Positions 25,869-33,831 of a DNA stretch of 64,000 nucleotides are shown here, piece by piece. The DNA comes from Actinoplanes sp. N902-109. GTDB lineage: Bacteria; Actinomycetota; Actinomycetes; Mycobacteriales; Micromonosporaceae. Under the pieces are notes generated by a model. The model searched no databases and had not been told where the DNA came from. It saw nothing but the letters and a program-made list of their open reading frames with translations. Each line of letters opens with the position of its first letter. Position 1 is the stretch's first letter. Location of the stretch: the NCBI RefSeq assembly GCF_000389965.1, contig NC_021191.1, forward strand, positions 7,441,501 to 7,505,500. Direction: 5' to 3'. The position numbers were made by a program, and so were the translations under genes.

Positions 25869-26576
25869 TCAGCTGCGGCTGGCCGCCGGATGTTGCTCGG
25901 CGTCACGCAGGAAGCCCTCGATCCACCCTATCCGCTCAGTGCTGAGCCGGGCGTCCCGCGCCTGCTGCAACGCCTGCCGCAGGTGGCTCAGCCCCTGATC
26001 GCGCAGGCCGTCGGCGATCTCGGCCAGTCCCAGCGCCACCGTGCCGCCCGGGATCCAGCGCGGGTCGCCCAGCTCGGCGCGCAGGTCGTGGGAGATCTGG
26101 AAGTGCTGCAACGCCAGGTCGGACTGCAGGTCACCGATCGTGTGGTAGAAACCGATGTGCCGGTGCACCTCCGAGCGCAGCAGCAGGTCGCCGTACTGCT
26201 CGGCCAGGTCCAGCGCCTCACGGTAGTACGGCATCGCGGTCGCCCAGTCACCGCGCAGCACCTGGTGGGCCAGCCCGAGCCCGAACAGCGACTCCGCCTC
26301 GGCGGCCGGGTCACCCAGCTCCCGCCGGATCGCCAGGGCCTGCTCGAACAGGTTGATCTCGGCCGCGCTGTCAGCCCCGGCGGGATCACCCTCGGTCGCC
26401 CGGAAATGCGCGAGCATGGCCAGCCGGTCCAGCGCCGCCGCCTCCAGCACCCGGTCACCGGTCTGCCGCGCCTCGATCAGCAACGCGGTGAACGTGGTTT
26501 CGGCCTCCGTGTAATCACCTGTCCGGAACGCCGCCTCGTACAACGCCTCGTTGCCGGCCGCCAGTGTTTCCCCCAT
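25869..26576 (-). CDS. tetratricopeptide-repeat protein
   Basis: Protein of 235 residues made mainly of TPR-like helix pairs (ALYEAAFRTGDYTEAETTFTALL, EAESLFGLGLAHQVLRGDWATAMPYY, then LALQHFQISHDLRAELGD). No signal peptide, enzymatic motif or DNA-binding domain is visible. It looks like the stand-alone TPR half of the AfsR/SARP-type repeat proteins common in actinobacteria and probably mediates protein-protein contacts in the cytoplasm. Confidence 0.82.
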   Translation of the reverse strand: MGETLAAGNEALYEAAFRTGDYTEAETTFTALLIEARQTGDRVLEAAALDRLAMLAHFRATEGDPAGADSAAEINLFEQALAIRRELGDPAAEAESLFGLGLAHQVLRGDWATAMPYYREALDLAEQYGDLLLRSEVHRHIGFYHTIGDLQSDLALQHFQISHDLRAELGDPRWIPGGTVALGLAEIADGLRDQGLSHLRQALQQARDARLSTERIGWIEGFLRDAEQHPAASRS

Positions 26577-26747
26577 GTGCGCAGATTACTGCCGACATGA
26601 TCCACCTCGTGGGTGGAACAGGAGCGAATCCCGGCCGCTGAGGGGAAAGCGCCGTCCCTGCTGGAACTGCTGTAACCGGCGGTAACCGTGGTTGCGCCGG
26701 CGAGACGAATGCCCACCGGGTCCCGTCGGCGGTTGCCGGGCCGGTGC

Positions 26748-26777
26748 GGTCAGCCCGGGTGGCGGCCCGGGCTGACC
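26748..26777 (-). terminator. hairpin after the M15-like gene
   Basis: Perfect 12-bp stem GGTCAGCCCGGG (26748-26759) / CCCGGGCTGACC (26766-26777) with a 6-base loop, 9 bases after the stop of the gene at 26786. Confidence 0.85.
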
Positions 26778-26785
26778 AGACCACG

Positions 26786-27688
26786 TCAGGCCTGGGTGAG
26801 CAGCCGGCCGACCGTCGCGGCCTGGTCGTCACCGAGCGCGGACCGCAGGGCGTTGGCCGCCTCCTCGGGCGTCAGGTTGCCCGAGCCGATCGCGTCCAGG
26901 GCGCTCTGCGGGGTGAGCTGCTCGGCCACCGGCAGCGCCGCCCCCTTGAGCAGCGAGTTCACTGCTGCCTGAACGTCGTCGACCCGGTCGCGGATCTGGT
27001 AGCCCAGCGACGCCGCGATGATCGCCCGGTTGAGCGCCCAGGTCGCCGCCACCGTCGGGTTGGTCGCATTGTCCGTACCCGGGTTGGCGATGCCACCCGA
27101 GACGACGTTGCCCTTGGCATCCTTGCCCGGGTCGAACGACAGGATCGCCCGGGCCAGTGCAGCCCGGCCGGCCTCGCTGCGCGCCCATTCGGTCATCCAG
27201 GCGGTGAACTCGCTCTTGGTCACGTCGTCTGCCTCCAGCAGTCCCCAGGGGCGGGTGTCGCTCTCCTGGGCGGTCGTGTAGCGCGCGGAGAAGTGCGCGT
27301 GCTCGGTGTGCGGGCTCGCGCCCGTGTAGGTGCGCGCGGTCCAGCCCCAGGACCGGGACCAGATCCGGCGGTTCCAGATCACGTATTGCAGCCGGTTGTC
27401 CCGGCCCTCACGGTGCCGGGTCACGATGATCTCGACGCACTTGGTCATCGACCAGCCGGACTTGTTCAAGTTGTTGTCCACATCGATCGCGTGGACCTCG
27501 TTCTTGCTGTCCGAGTCCTTGCCGCGCAGCGCGGAGTAGCTCTCGTCGGGCAGGTGGTCCGACGTGCCGCCGGCCGCATGCGCGGTATCCCCGATCGAGC
27601 CGTCCGAGGCATGATCGCGATCCGGCGCGAACTCGTTGAACTCGTTACGCAGAGACACCAGGCACGGCACCAGGGTCCAGCTCGCCAT
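26786..27688 (-). CDS. peptidase M15-like / endolysin-type protein
   Basis: Protein of 300 residues. The N-terminal half resembles the M15/VanY-type peptidases found in phage lysins: a His-Asp pair in GTSDHLPDE and EVHAIDVDNN, and a late His motif in PHTEHAHFSARY, the expected order for the zinc ligands. The C-terminal 130 residues are helical, with an acidic repeat-like end. The strong ribosome site GGGAGGAGGA before ATG 27688 fixes the start. No signal peptide is visible, so release would need lysis or a non-classical route. It overlaps a small upstream gene by 44 bases. Phage or phage-tail-like origin is possible, but no other phage gene is nearby. Confidence 0.62.
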   Translation of the reverse strand: MASWTLVPCLVSLRNEFNEFAPDRDHASDGSIGDTAHAAGGTSDHLPDESYSALRGKDSDSKNEVHAIDVDNNLNKSGWSMTKCVEIIVTRHREGRDNRLQYVIWNRRIWSRSWGWTARTYTGASPHTEHAHFSARYTTAQESDTRPWGLLEADDVTKSEFTAWMTEWARSEAGRAALARAILSFDPGKDAKGNVVSGGIANPGTDNATNPTVAATWALNRAIIAASLGYQIRDRVDDVQAAVNSLLKGAALPVAEQLTPQSALDAIGSGNLTPEEAANALRSALGDDQAATVGRLLTQA

Positions 27689-27836
27689 ACGGTTCCTCCT
27701 CCCACGGGTCGGGAACGGGATCACCCGCGTAGTCCTCACCAGGACCGGGGTCGTGATCCGTGGCGTACTGCTCACCCTCGGCCAGGTCCTGCTCGCTGAG
27801 CGGGTCCTGGTGCGGGGCACCGGGCGGGTCGGTCAT
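27645..27836 (-). CDS. small acidic protein upstream of the M15-like gene
   Basis: Predicted 63-residue protein, strongly acidic and proline-rich (EQDLAEGEQYATDHDPGPG and similar). The ATG at 27836 has GAGGAGC 6 bases upstream, a good site. It overlaps the M15-like gene by 44 bases in another frame, so the pair is probably co-translated. Function unknown; a chaperone, inhibitor or immunity-type partner of the peptidase would fit, without evidence. Confidence 0.55.
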   Translation of the reverse strand: MTDPPGAPHQDPLSEQDLAEGEQYATDHDPGPGEDYAGDPVPDPWEEEPYGELDPGAVPGVSA

Positions 27837-28020
27837 GCTGCTCCTCACCGGGTCCGAACGTGCTCGAATAGTTGCTCGAATGCCGGGAGATCTTGTACCC
27901 CTACCGGGCGACCCGATTCGAGTTCATCCGTGATTCACCACCTTCTGAATAAGTTCCGGGTGATTTGTCGGACGGTCGCCGCATGATCACCAGGTGTCGT
28001 GGGCGTGGGAAGGTCGGTGG

Positions 28021-28974
28021 ATGGTGGTGACCCTTGCGGACATGAGCGAGGCCGAGTTCCGGCGGCGGCGGGCGGGGCTGGTGGCGGACACTGCGGCGGC
28101 GGTTGCACGGGCTGAGGGGCGGCATGTCCAGGAGGCCGAGGCGGAGGCCGAGCGGAGCGTTGCGGAAAACTTGCCACAGGGTCCGCGTACGCCGGGCCAG
28201 CTGGTGCGCAAAGCCGTGGTGGACGGGCAGGAAGTGGGGTGGATCTGGGTTTCGCTGCCCGGGTCGATGGTGCCGGCGATGGCGTGGATCTCCGAGGTGA
28301 CCGTCGATGCCGGGTTCCGGCGGCGGGGGTTCGGCGCGGCGATTGTCACGGCGGCTGAGCGGGAGCTGACCGAGCGGGGCATTCCGCGGGTCGGGCTCAA
28401 TGTGTTCGGCGGGAATGCCGGGGCTCGGCGGCTCTATGAGCGGCTGGGTTATGCGATCACGCATCAGCAGCGGTGCCGGGCGTTGGTGGACATCCCGTCG
28501 GCCGAGGGCGTCGAGCTGGTGCCGATGCGGGACTACGCGGAGCGGATGGGCGCGCTGGTTGCCGATTACGCCGGGGACCTGCAGGAGGAAGAGCAGCTTT
28601 CCCCGTACGAGGCGAAGGTCCTCGCCGAGCACCGGCTGGCGGAATGGTTGCCGGCCGGGGCGGCGACCGAGGGGGCGATTCTGCGCACGGTGTGGGCGGG
28701 CGGTGCCGAGGTGGGCTGGGTGTGGGCGGGACTGCCGTCGCGGCCCCGGCCGGGCATGGGGTGGCTGCACAACATCGCGATCGATGCGCCGTACCAGTCG
28801 CGGGGGTACGGCAGTTCGGTCATTGCCGCGATGCAGCACGAGTTCCTGCATCGCGGCTTGCGCAGCATGGGGTTGAATGTGCACGGCTGCAACGTGCGGG
28901 CGCAGGCGCTGTACGAACGGCTGGGTTTCGAGGTGATGGCCCAGCAGATGGCCAAGGGGCTCAGTCCGGGCTGA
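28021..28974 (+). CDS. tandem GNAT acetyltransferase
   Basis: Protein of 317 residues with two GNAT domains. The first (about 60-145) has VDAGFRRRGFGAAIVTAAE as the acetyl-CoA-binding R/QxxGxG loop and LNVFGGNAGARRLYERLGY. The second (about 200-310) has IDAPYQSRGYGSSVIAAMQ and LNVHGCNVRAQALYERLGF. Such two-domain proteins resemble mycothiol synthase in layout, but the sequence is not close enough for me to assign MshD. Start placed at ATG 28021; an in-frame GTG lies at 27994. The end overlaps the ABC permease gene tail-to-tail by 14 bases. Confidence 0.88.
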   Translation: MVVTLADMSEAEFRRRRAGLVADTAAAVARAEGRHVQEAEAEAERSVAENLPQGPRTPGQLVRKAVVDGQEVGWIWVSLPGSMVPAMAWISEVTVDAGFRRRGFGAAIVTAAERELTERGIPRVGLNVFGGNAGARRLYERLGYAITHQQRCRALVDIPSAEGVELVPMRDYAERMGALVADYAGDLQEEEQLSPYEAKVLAEHRLAEWLPAGAATEGAILRTVWAGGAEVGWVWAGLPSRPRPGMGWLHNIAIDAPYQSRGYGSSVIAAMQHEFLHRGLRSMGLNVHGCNVRAQALYERLGFEVMAQQMAKGLSPG

Positions 28975-29590
28975 GGTCGCGGCTCAGCGTGGGCACCGCG
29001 ACGGCCAGCGCCGTCAGGGTCCAGCAGGCGAAGATCATCAGGCTGAACGGGTCCGGCTCGCTCTTGGTCGCGTCCAGGAACGACGAGATCGGCAGCGGCC
29101 ATTCGAGCTGGCCGAGCAGGCCCTCGACGACGATGAACCAGAGCCCGGCCCCGGTGAAGATCCAGGCCGGCCGGCGCACGATGACCGCGAGCGCGGCCCC
29201 GAAGACCGCCAGGACGGGTACGACCGTCAGGGTGTTCTGGTAGGCCAGCCCGGTGCTCTGGTACGCCTGAGTGCTGTGCTTGACCAGCACAGTGATGCCA
29301 GTGAGCGCGGTGAGCACCCAGGCCACGGCCGCCGCGGTGAGCACCTGGGAGAACAGCACGACCACGCGCCGGGGCCGGGCGAGATAGAGCAGGACGATGG
29401 TGCGGTGCTGGTAGTGCTGGCTGACGGTGAGCACCGAGATGCAGAACGCGCCGATGCCGGCGAACAGCGCCCAGAAGTACGCCTCGAACAGGCCGAACCC
29501 GGCGGCCATCACGCCGAACAGGGCGATCGACAGCCAGCTCGACCGGATCGTGGCCATGCGGTGGAGTTCGCTGCGGAGCAGGGTCAGCAT
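28961..29590 (-). CDS. ABC-2-type permease of a damaged exporter
   Basis: Integral membrane protein of 209 residues with six hydrophobic helices, of the ABC-2/bacitracin-resistance type permease group. It opens with MLTLLRSELHRMATIRSSWL, typical for this class. The ATG overlaps the original stop of its ATPase (TGATG on the minus strand), so it was translationally coupled to it. The permease looks intact, yet its ATPase is broken, so it can work only with another ATPase or not at all. Confidence 0.82.
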   Translation of the reverse strand: MLTLLRSELHRMATIRSSWLSIALFGVMAAGFGLFEAYFWALFAGIGAFCISVLTVSQHYQHRTIVLLYLARPRRVVVLFSQVLTAAAVAWVLTALTGITVLVKHSTQAYQSTGLAYQNTLTVVPVLAVFGAALAVIVRRPAWIFTGAGLWFIVVEGLLGQLEWPLPISSFLDATKSEPDPFSLMIFACWTLTALAVAVPTLSRDLSPD

Positions 29591-30163
29591 CAGACGGCCG
29601 CCAGGTCGAGGAAGATCTGTTCGAGGGTGGGGGCGTCGGTGGTGAGTTCGTACAGCGGGATGCCCTCGGCGAAGGCGAGTTCGCCGGCGTCCTCGGCGGC
29701 GAGGTTCTCCACCACCAGAGTCCCGCCGGTCGGCCAGCAGTGCGGTCGCGACGGCGAGGCGCTGGCGCATTCCCAGCGAGTAGTCGCCGCTGCGCTGGTG
29801 CGCGGCCGCGGTCAGGCCGACCTGGTCGAGCAGCAGGTCGACGCGGTCGCGACGGACCCCGGTGAGGATCGCCTGCGAGGTGAGGTGGGCGCGACCGCTC
29901 TGGCCGGGATGGCTCAGCCCCTGCTCGAGCACGGCGCCGACCTCCCGTACCGGGTCGCGCAGCTCGGCGAACGGCTTGCCGCCCAGCAGCGCCACGCCGG
30001 AGGTGGGCCGGGTCAGGCCGAGCAGCATGCGCAGCGTCGTGGTCTTGCCCGAGCCGTTGAGCCCGAGGAAGCCGGTGACCCGGCCGGGCCGGGCGGTGAA
30101 GGAGAGCCCGTCCACGGCGCGGACCCTGCGGTACGCCTTCGTGAGCTCGATGGTCTCGATCAT
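29590..30163 (-). pseudogene. ABC transporter ATPase with an internal out-of-frame deletion
   Basis: The first 147 codons from ATG 30163 encode a normal ABC ATPase start: Walker A GLNGSGKTTT, the Q-loop Gln and the signature YSLGMRQRLAVATALLAD. The sequence then jumps out of frame. The family C-terminus (TLVVENLAAEDAGELAF to TLEQIFLDLAAV) is read in another frame at 29724-29590, ending in a stop that overlaps the permease start. About 110 residues carrying Walker B, the D-loop and the H-loop are missing. The present frame runs on into the permease as a nonsense fusion. ATP hydrolysis should be lost. Confidence 0.87.
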
Positions 30164-30198
30164 GGTCGGCCACTGTCCCACATGGACAGTGGCCGACC
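30164..30198 (-). terminator. 15-bp perfect hairpin between GH64 and the broken ATPase
   Basis: Stem GGTCGGCCACTGTCC (30164-30178) / GGACAGTGGCCGACC (30184-30198), 5-base loop. It lies 22 bases after the GH64 stop and ends one base before the ATPase ATG, leaving no room for a ribosome site. It serves as the GH64 terminator or as a palindromic operator. Confidence 0.75.
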
Positions 30199-30219
30199 GT
30201 TGGCGATGGTTTGCGCCGC

Positions 30220-31410
30220 TCAGTGGAACGGCGTCAGGGTGATGCCGATCGAGGTGGGGTCACCGGCGTGCACCAGCGACTCCTGGTTGGCGACGTCGTC
30301 GAACGCGAACGCGTAGGCCTTGCCGTCGATCATGTTCTCGTGGATCAGTTTGGCGTAGTCGTTCGTCGGGTCGTGCCGGTAGAACGTCGACGGGTCGGTG
30401 CCGGGCTCCTCGGACAGCGAGCCGAGCGTGGTGCGCTGCAGCGCCGCGCACAGGCTGCGCGCGATCGGGCCGACGACCAGGTCGTTCGGGGCGCCCAGGT
30501 TGCCGTCGCAGCCCCAGACGTTCGACGTGCTCGGCTTGGTGAACGTCGCGACCTGCGCCCCGGTGCTGTCGGTGAAGGTCATGACGGCACCGGACGTACG
30601 GCCCTGGAACACCTTGCCGGGCTGGTCGGCGAACGGCTTGACGGTCAGGTCCTTGCTCTCGTACGCGGCCCAGGCCTCGTCGATGTAGCCGGCGAGGTAG
30701 TTCGGGTCGAAGCCGCCGGCGTCCGCGCCCTTGCCGGGGGACAGCACGCGCAGCACCGTACCGTCGGAGCGGGTCTGGATCAGTTTGCTGAAGTCCGCGT
30801 CCGCCTTGAGGCCGTCGATGACCGCGTCCCGACCGCCGGGCTTGAGTTCACCGGTGGTGGCGGTCCGGCCGTCGGCGCCGGTCACGCTGACCTTGTGCGG
30901 TACGGCGAACATGTCCACCTGCGAGCTGTTGAGGAACACGCCCGAGTCGTTGTACGTGAACTCGCTCCAGTCGAACAGGATGTCGCTGTTGGCGTCGCCA
31001 CCGGCCCACGGCGCCGGCTGGACCAGCCCGTTGTTCTCGGCGATCCTGAAGTCGAGCTTGTCGCCGAAGGACATGTACATCCGGCCGGACAGGCCCTTGG
31101 GGACCTCGATGGTCTTGCTGGCACCGTCGGCGGGGCCGTCGATCGACACGTCGGGCGCCGGCACGGGTGGGTTCGCGCCGCCGCTCCAAGCCGTGAAGGT
31201 GCCGGCCTCGTTGACATAGCCGAGTTTGCCGCCGGTCTCGCCGAGCACGTACAGGTGCACGGCCTCGGTGCGACCGGAGTTGTTGGTCACGGTCAGTGGC
31301 AGCAGGTCGGGCAGGGTCGCCGCCGAGGCGTTCGGGATGACCGCGATGGCCGCGGGCACGGCGACCGCCGCCACCGCGAGCCCGAGCAGGGTCTTTCGAT
31401 TGATGCGCAC
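30220..31410 (-). CDS. secreted GH64 beta-1,3-glucanase
   Basis: Endo-beta-1,3-glucanase of family GH64 (laminaripentaose-producing, thaumatin-like fold), 396 residues. Signal peptide about 1-31 (GLAVAAVAVPAAIA to NASA). The catalytic acids are spaced as in the family: Glu150 (DWSEFTYND) and Asp166 (NSSQVDMF), 16 residues apart. The N-terminal PLTVTNNSGRTEAVHLYVLG and the late WGCDGNL region are also typical. The GTG start at 31410 has GGAG 6 bases upstream. It acts on fungal or storage beta-1,3-glucan. A GAGAGCGCTCTC palindrome 131 bases upstream suggests LacI control shared with GH16. Confidence 0.94.
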   Translation of the reverse strand: MRINRKTLLGLAVAAVAVPAAIAVIPNASAATLPDLLPLTVTNNSGRTEAVHLYVLGETGGKLGYVNEAGTFTAWSGGANPPVPAPDVSIDGPADGASKTIEVPKGLSGRMYMSFGDKLDFRIAENNGLVQPAPWAGGDANSDILFDWSEFTYNDSGVFLNSSQVDMFAVPHKVSVTGADGRTATTGELKPGGRDAVIDGLKADADFSKLIQTRSDGTVLRVLSPGKGADAGGFDPNYLAGYIDEAWAAYESKDLTVKPFADQPGKVFQGRTSGAVMTFTDSTGAQVATFTKPSTSNVWGCDGNLGAPNDLVVGPIARSLCAALQRTTLGSLSEEPGTDPSTFYRHDPTNDYAKLIHENMIDGKAYAFAFDDVANQESLVHAGDPTSIGITLTPFH

Positions 31411-31540
31411 AGGCACTCCAGGGTCCGGCCCCGCGGGTGGCGCGGGCCCGGCGAGCCGGGAGGGATCCCGCACCGGCCAGGGGCGCTTCGGGGCTGGACT
31501 GGGAAGGGGGATACGCCCTGGCCGTCACGCTCTGTCAGCA

Positions 31541-31552
31541 GAGAGCGCTCTC
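31541..31552. promoter_or_regulatory. palindromic operator GAGAGCGCTCTC upstream of GH64
   Basis: Perfect 12-bp palindrome on the AGCGCT core, the usual form of LacI-family glucan operators in actinobacteria. It lies in the 248-base space between GH64 and Hsp20. Candidate binder: the LacI protein at 22194. Confidence 0.72.
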
Positions 31553-31586
31553 ACACTGTTACCGGCCGGTTCGCGGATGTCAATCG

Positions 31587-31642
31587 GAGAACCCCGCCGG
31601 CACCGCGCACACACGAGGTATGCGCAGGTCGACGGGGTTCTC
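31587..31642 (-). terminator. candidate terminator after Hsp20
   Basis: GAGAACCCCG (31587-31596) pairs perfectly with CGGGGTTCTC (31633-31642) around a 36-base loop that contains a smaller GCGCA/TGCGC stem. It follows the Hsp20 stop by 16 bases. Confidence 0.5.
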
Positions 31643-31658
31643 GATCAATTCGGCGGGA

Positions 31659-32051
31659 TCAGGCCGCGGCCACCTCGAACTTGCGCGGCTTGGCCTGCTC
31701 GGTGACCGGGATGCTCAGCGTCAGCACACCGTTCTCGTAGCGGGCCTCCAACCGGTCGGTGTCCAGCGTGTCGGACAGGAAGACCTGCCGGCTCACCGGA
31801 CCGGTCGGGCGCTCGGTCACCAGGTAGCGGACGCCCTCGCGGTCGGCGCGCTTGCGCTCGGCCCGGACGGTCAGCACCTTGCGGTCGACCGAGATGTCGA
31901 TGCCGGCCGGGTCGACGCCGGGCAGGTCGATGTCGATGAAGAAGTTCTCGCCGTCGCGGTAGGCGTCCAGTCGCGCGCCCGAGGTGCGGGTCGCGGTGTC
32001 GAAGACGCGGGCGGTCAGGCGGTCGAACTCGCGGAAGTCGTGCAGCACCAT
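31659..32051 (-). CDS. small heat-shock protein, Hsp20/alpha-crystallin family
   Basis: Hsp20 chaperone of 130 residues. The N-terminal arm MVLHDFREFDRLTARVF precedes an alpha-crystallin domain (about 28-118) with FFIDIDLPGVDPAGIDISV and the conserved LENGVLTL-type strand as YENGVLTLSIPV. The start at ATG 32051 has GGAGGAG 5 bases upstream. It binds unfolding proteins without ATP. A HAIR-like inverted repeat 23 bases upstream points to HspR repression and heat induction. Confidence 0.93.
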   Translation of the reverse strand: MVLHDFREFDRLTARVFDTATRTSGARLDAYRDGENFFIDIDLPGVDPAGIDISVDRKVLTVRAERKRADREGVRYLVTERPTGPVSRQVFLSDTLDTDRLEARYENGVLTLSIPVTEQAKPRKFEVAAA

Positions 32052-32073
32052 CAGGATCTCCTCCAGATTCAAA

Positions 32074-32094
32074 GTTGAGCGCGAGGCACTCAAG
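32074..32094 (-). promoter_or_regulatory. HAIR-like operator (HspR site) of the Hsp20 gene
   Basis: On the minus strand CTTGAGT, seven bases, then GCTCAAC. The HAIR consensus is CTTGAGT-N7-ACTCAAG: the first half matches fully and the second in five of seven positions, with the exact spacer. Confidence 0.75.
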
Positions 32095-32142
32095 TCTGAT
32101 AACCGGAGAAGGGGCCCGGACAATCCGTGAGCCGCGACACGT

Positions 32143-32559
32143 TCAGGCCAGCCGGAAGTCGGCGTAGTCGAAGCCCGGCGAGACGACACAGCTGACCAGC
32201 ACCGGACCGTCGCCGGCCGGGTATGCGCTCTGCCACACGCCGGCAGGCACCAGCACCTGCGGAGCACCCCGGTCCAGGAGCACCGGCTCCCCGGGCTCAG
32301 CCGGCTCCGGCCCGGTGCCGCCGAAGCGCAGCTCGAGCGAGCCGGAGTGCAGGAACCACAGCTCGTCGGACTTCACGACGTGCCACGCCGACGACTCGCC
32401 GGGCTGGAGGGCGAAGTAGATGGCAGTGGCGGCGGCGCGCGGCCCGTCGTACCCCTCGGGCTGGAAGGTCGCGGCGGAGCGGAAGGTCTCGCGGAACCAG
32501 CCGCCCTCGGGGTGGGGTCGCAGATCGAGGGCTTCGGCCAGCGGCGGTCGTGTCGTCAT
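32143..32559 (-). CDS. cupin-fold protein, DUF985 family
   Basis: Single-domain cupin of 138 residues of the DUF985 (YML079w-like) group. It begins with the family signature LDLRPHPEGGWFRETFRS and has TAIYFALQPGESSAWHVVKSDE and ELWFLHSGSLEL on the cupin strands. The His/Glu set of motif 1 (WHVVKSDELW) could bind a metal. Physiological role unknown. It stands between Hsp20 and the divergent DinB gene. Confidence 0.88.
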   Translation of the reverse strand: MTTRPPLAEALDLRPHPEGGWFRETFRSAATFQPEGYDGPRAAATAIYFALQPGESSAWHVVKSDELWFLHSGSLELRFGGTGPEPAEPGEPVLLDRGAPQVLVPAGVWQSAYPAGDGPVLVSCVVSPGFDYADFRLA

Positions 32560-32585
32560 GATCTCATCTTCCCGGCTGCCGCCCT

Positions 32586-32601
32586 TCGAACATGTGTGCG
32601 A
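32586..32601 (+). promoter_or_regulatory. LexA-like SOS box at the dinB start region
   Basis: TCGAACATGTGTGCGA matches the actinobacterial LexA consensus TCGAAC-N4-GTTCGA at 11 of 12 fixed positions. It lies 11 bases upstream of the preferred dinB GTG, overlapping an alternative GTG at 32594. Confidence 0.65.
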
Positions 32602-32611
32602 AGATGGGCAG

Positions 32612-33802
32612 GTGGCTGGTCAGGCAACGATCCTGCATGCCGACCTCGACTCGTTCTACGCGTCGGTCGAGCAGCGCGACGATCCCGGGCTGCGGGGGCG
32701 CCCGGTTCTCGTCGGCGGCGGGGTCGTCCTGGCCGCCAGCTACGAGGCCAAGGCCTGCGGGGTGCGCACACCGATGGGCATCGCGCAGGCCCGGGCCCTG
32801 TGCCCGGCGGCGATCCTGGTCCCACCACGGATGCAGGCCTACTCGGCGGCCAGCAAGGCGGTGTTCGCGGTGTTCCGGGACACCACGCCGATCGTCGAGC
32901 CGCTCTCCATCGACGAGGCGTTCCTGGAGGTGGGCGGGCTGGCCCGGATCAGCGGCACGCCCGCCGGCATCGCCGCCCGGCTGCGGACCGAGGTGCGCGA
33001 GCGGGCCGGGCTGCCGATCACCGTGGGCGTCGCCCGCACCAAGTTCCTCGCCAAGGTGGCCAGCGCCGTGGGCAAGCCCGACGGGCTGCTCGTGGTGCCG
33101 CCCGGCGAGGAGCTGGCGTTCCTGCATCCGCTGCCGATCGAGCGGCTGTGGGGCGTGGGCCCGGTCACCGCGGGCAAGCTGCGCGAGCGGCAGATCCACA
33201 CCGTCGGCCACGTGGCCCGGCTGGGCGAGGCGGCCCTGGTCACCATGCTCGGCGGGCCCGCCGGACGGCACCTGCACGCGCTGGCCCACAACCACGACCC
33301 GCGCCGGGTGCGGGTCGGGCACCGGCGCGGCTCGATCGGCTCGCAGTGCGCGCTGGGCCGCCGGCCGCGCCCGTTCGAGGAGCTCGAAGCCACCCTCGCG
33401 GCCCTGGTCGACCGGGTCACCCGGCGCATGCGCGCGGCCGGGCGGGCCGGGCGCACGGTCACCCTGCGGCTGCGCTTCGCCGACTTCAGCCGGGCCACCC
33501 GCTCCCGCAGCCTGCTCAAGGCGACCATGCAGACCCGGGCGATCCTCGACACCGCCCACGGGCTGCTGACCGCCGCCCGCCCGCTGATCGACGAGCGCGG
33601 CATCACCCTGGTCGGCGTCGCGGTCGGCAACCTGGACAGCGACGGCGGGGTCCAGCTGGAGCTGCCGTTCGACGACCCGCACGACGACGGGCTGGACTCC
33701 GCGCTCGACGCCGTGCGCGACCGGTTCGGCTCGGCGTCGGTGACCCGGGCCGCATCGCTCGGCCGTGACCTGGGCCCGCCCGTGCCCCTCCTGCCGGATT
33801 GA
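32612..33802 (+). CDS. dinB: DNA polymerase IV (Y-family, DinB)
   Basis: Translesion polymerase of 396 residues. The palm begins with ILHADLDSFYASVEQR, carrying the first catalytic Asp; LSIDEAFLEV supplies the Asp-Glu pair. A helix-hairpin-helix is near LWGVGPVTAGKL, and the little-finger domain follows. The last residues lack an obvious beta-clamp QLxLF peptide, but VQLELPFDD near residue 350 could serve. GTG 32612 was chosen because the SOS box covers the alternative GTG at 32594. Error-prone bypass of lesions after DNA damage is the expected role. Confidence 0.92.
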   Translation: MAGQATILHADLDSFYASVEQRDDPGLRGRPVLVGGGVVLAASYEAKACGVRTPMGIAQARALCPAAILVPPRMQAYSAASKAVFAVFRDTTPIVEPLSIDEAFLEVGGLARISGTPAGIAARLRTEVRERAGLPITVGVARTKFLAKVASAVGKPDGLLVVPPGEELAFLHPLPIERLWGVGPVTAGKLRERQIHTVGHVARLGEAALVTMLGGPAGRHLHALAHNHDPRRVRVGHRRGSIGSQCALGRRPRPFEELEATLAALVDRVTRRMRAAGRAGRTVTLRLRFADFSRATRSRSLLKATMQTRAILDTAHGLLTAARPLIDERGITLVGVAVGNLDSDGGVQLELPFDDPHDDGLDSALDAVRDRFGSASVTRAASLGRDLGPPVPLLPD

Positions 33803-33831
33803 GCACAGGTTCGTTTGACACACTGCTCGGC

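Noticed and set aside
28566..28960. Extension of the ABC ATPase into the GNAT region
   Set aside because: This frame is a mixture created by the ATPase deletion and the antisense strand of the GNAT gene; no ABC motif is present.
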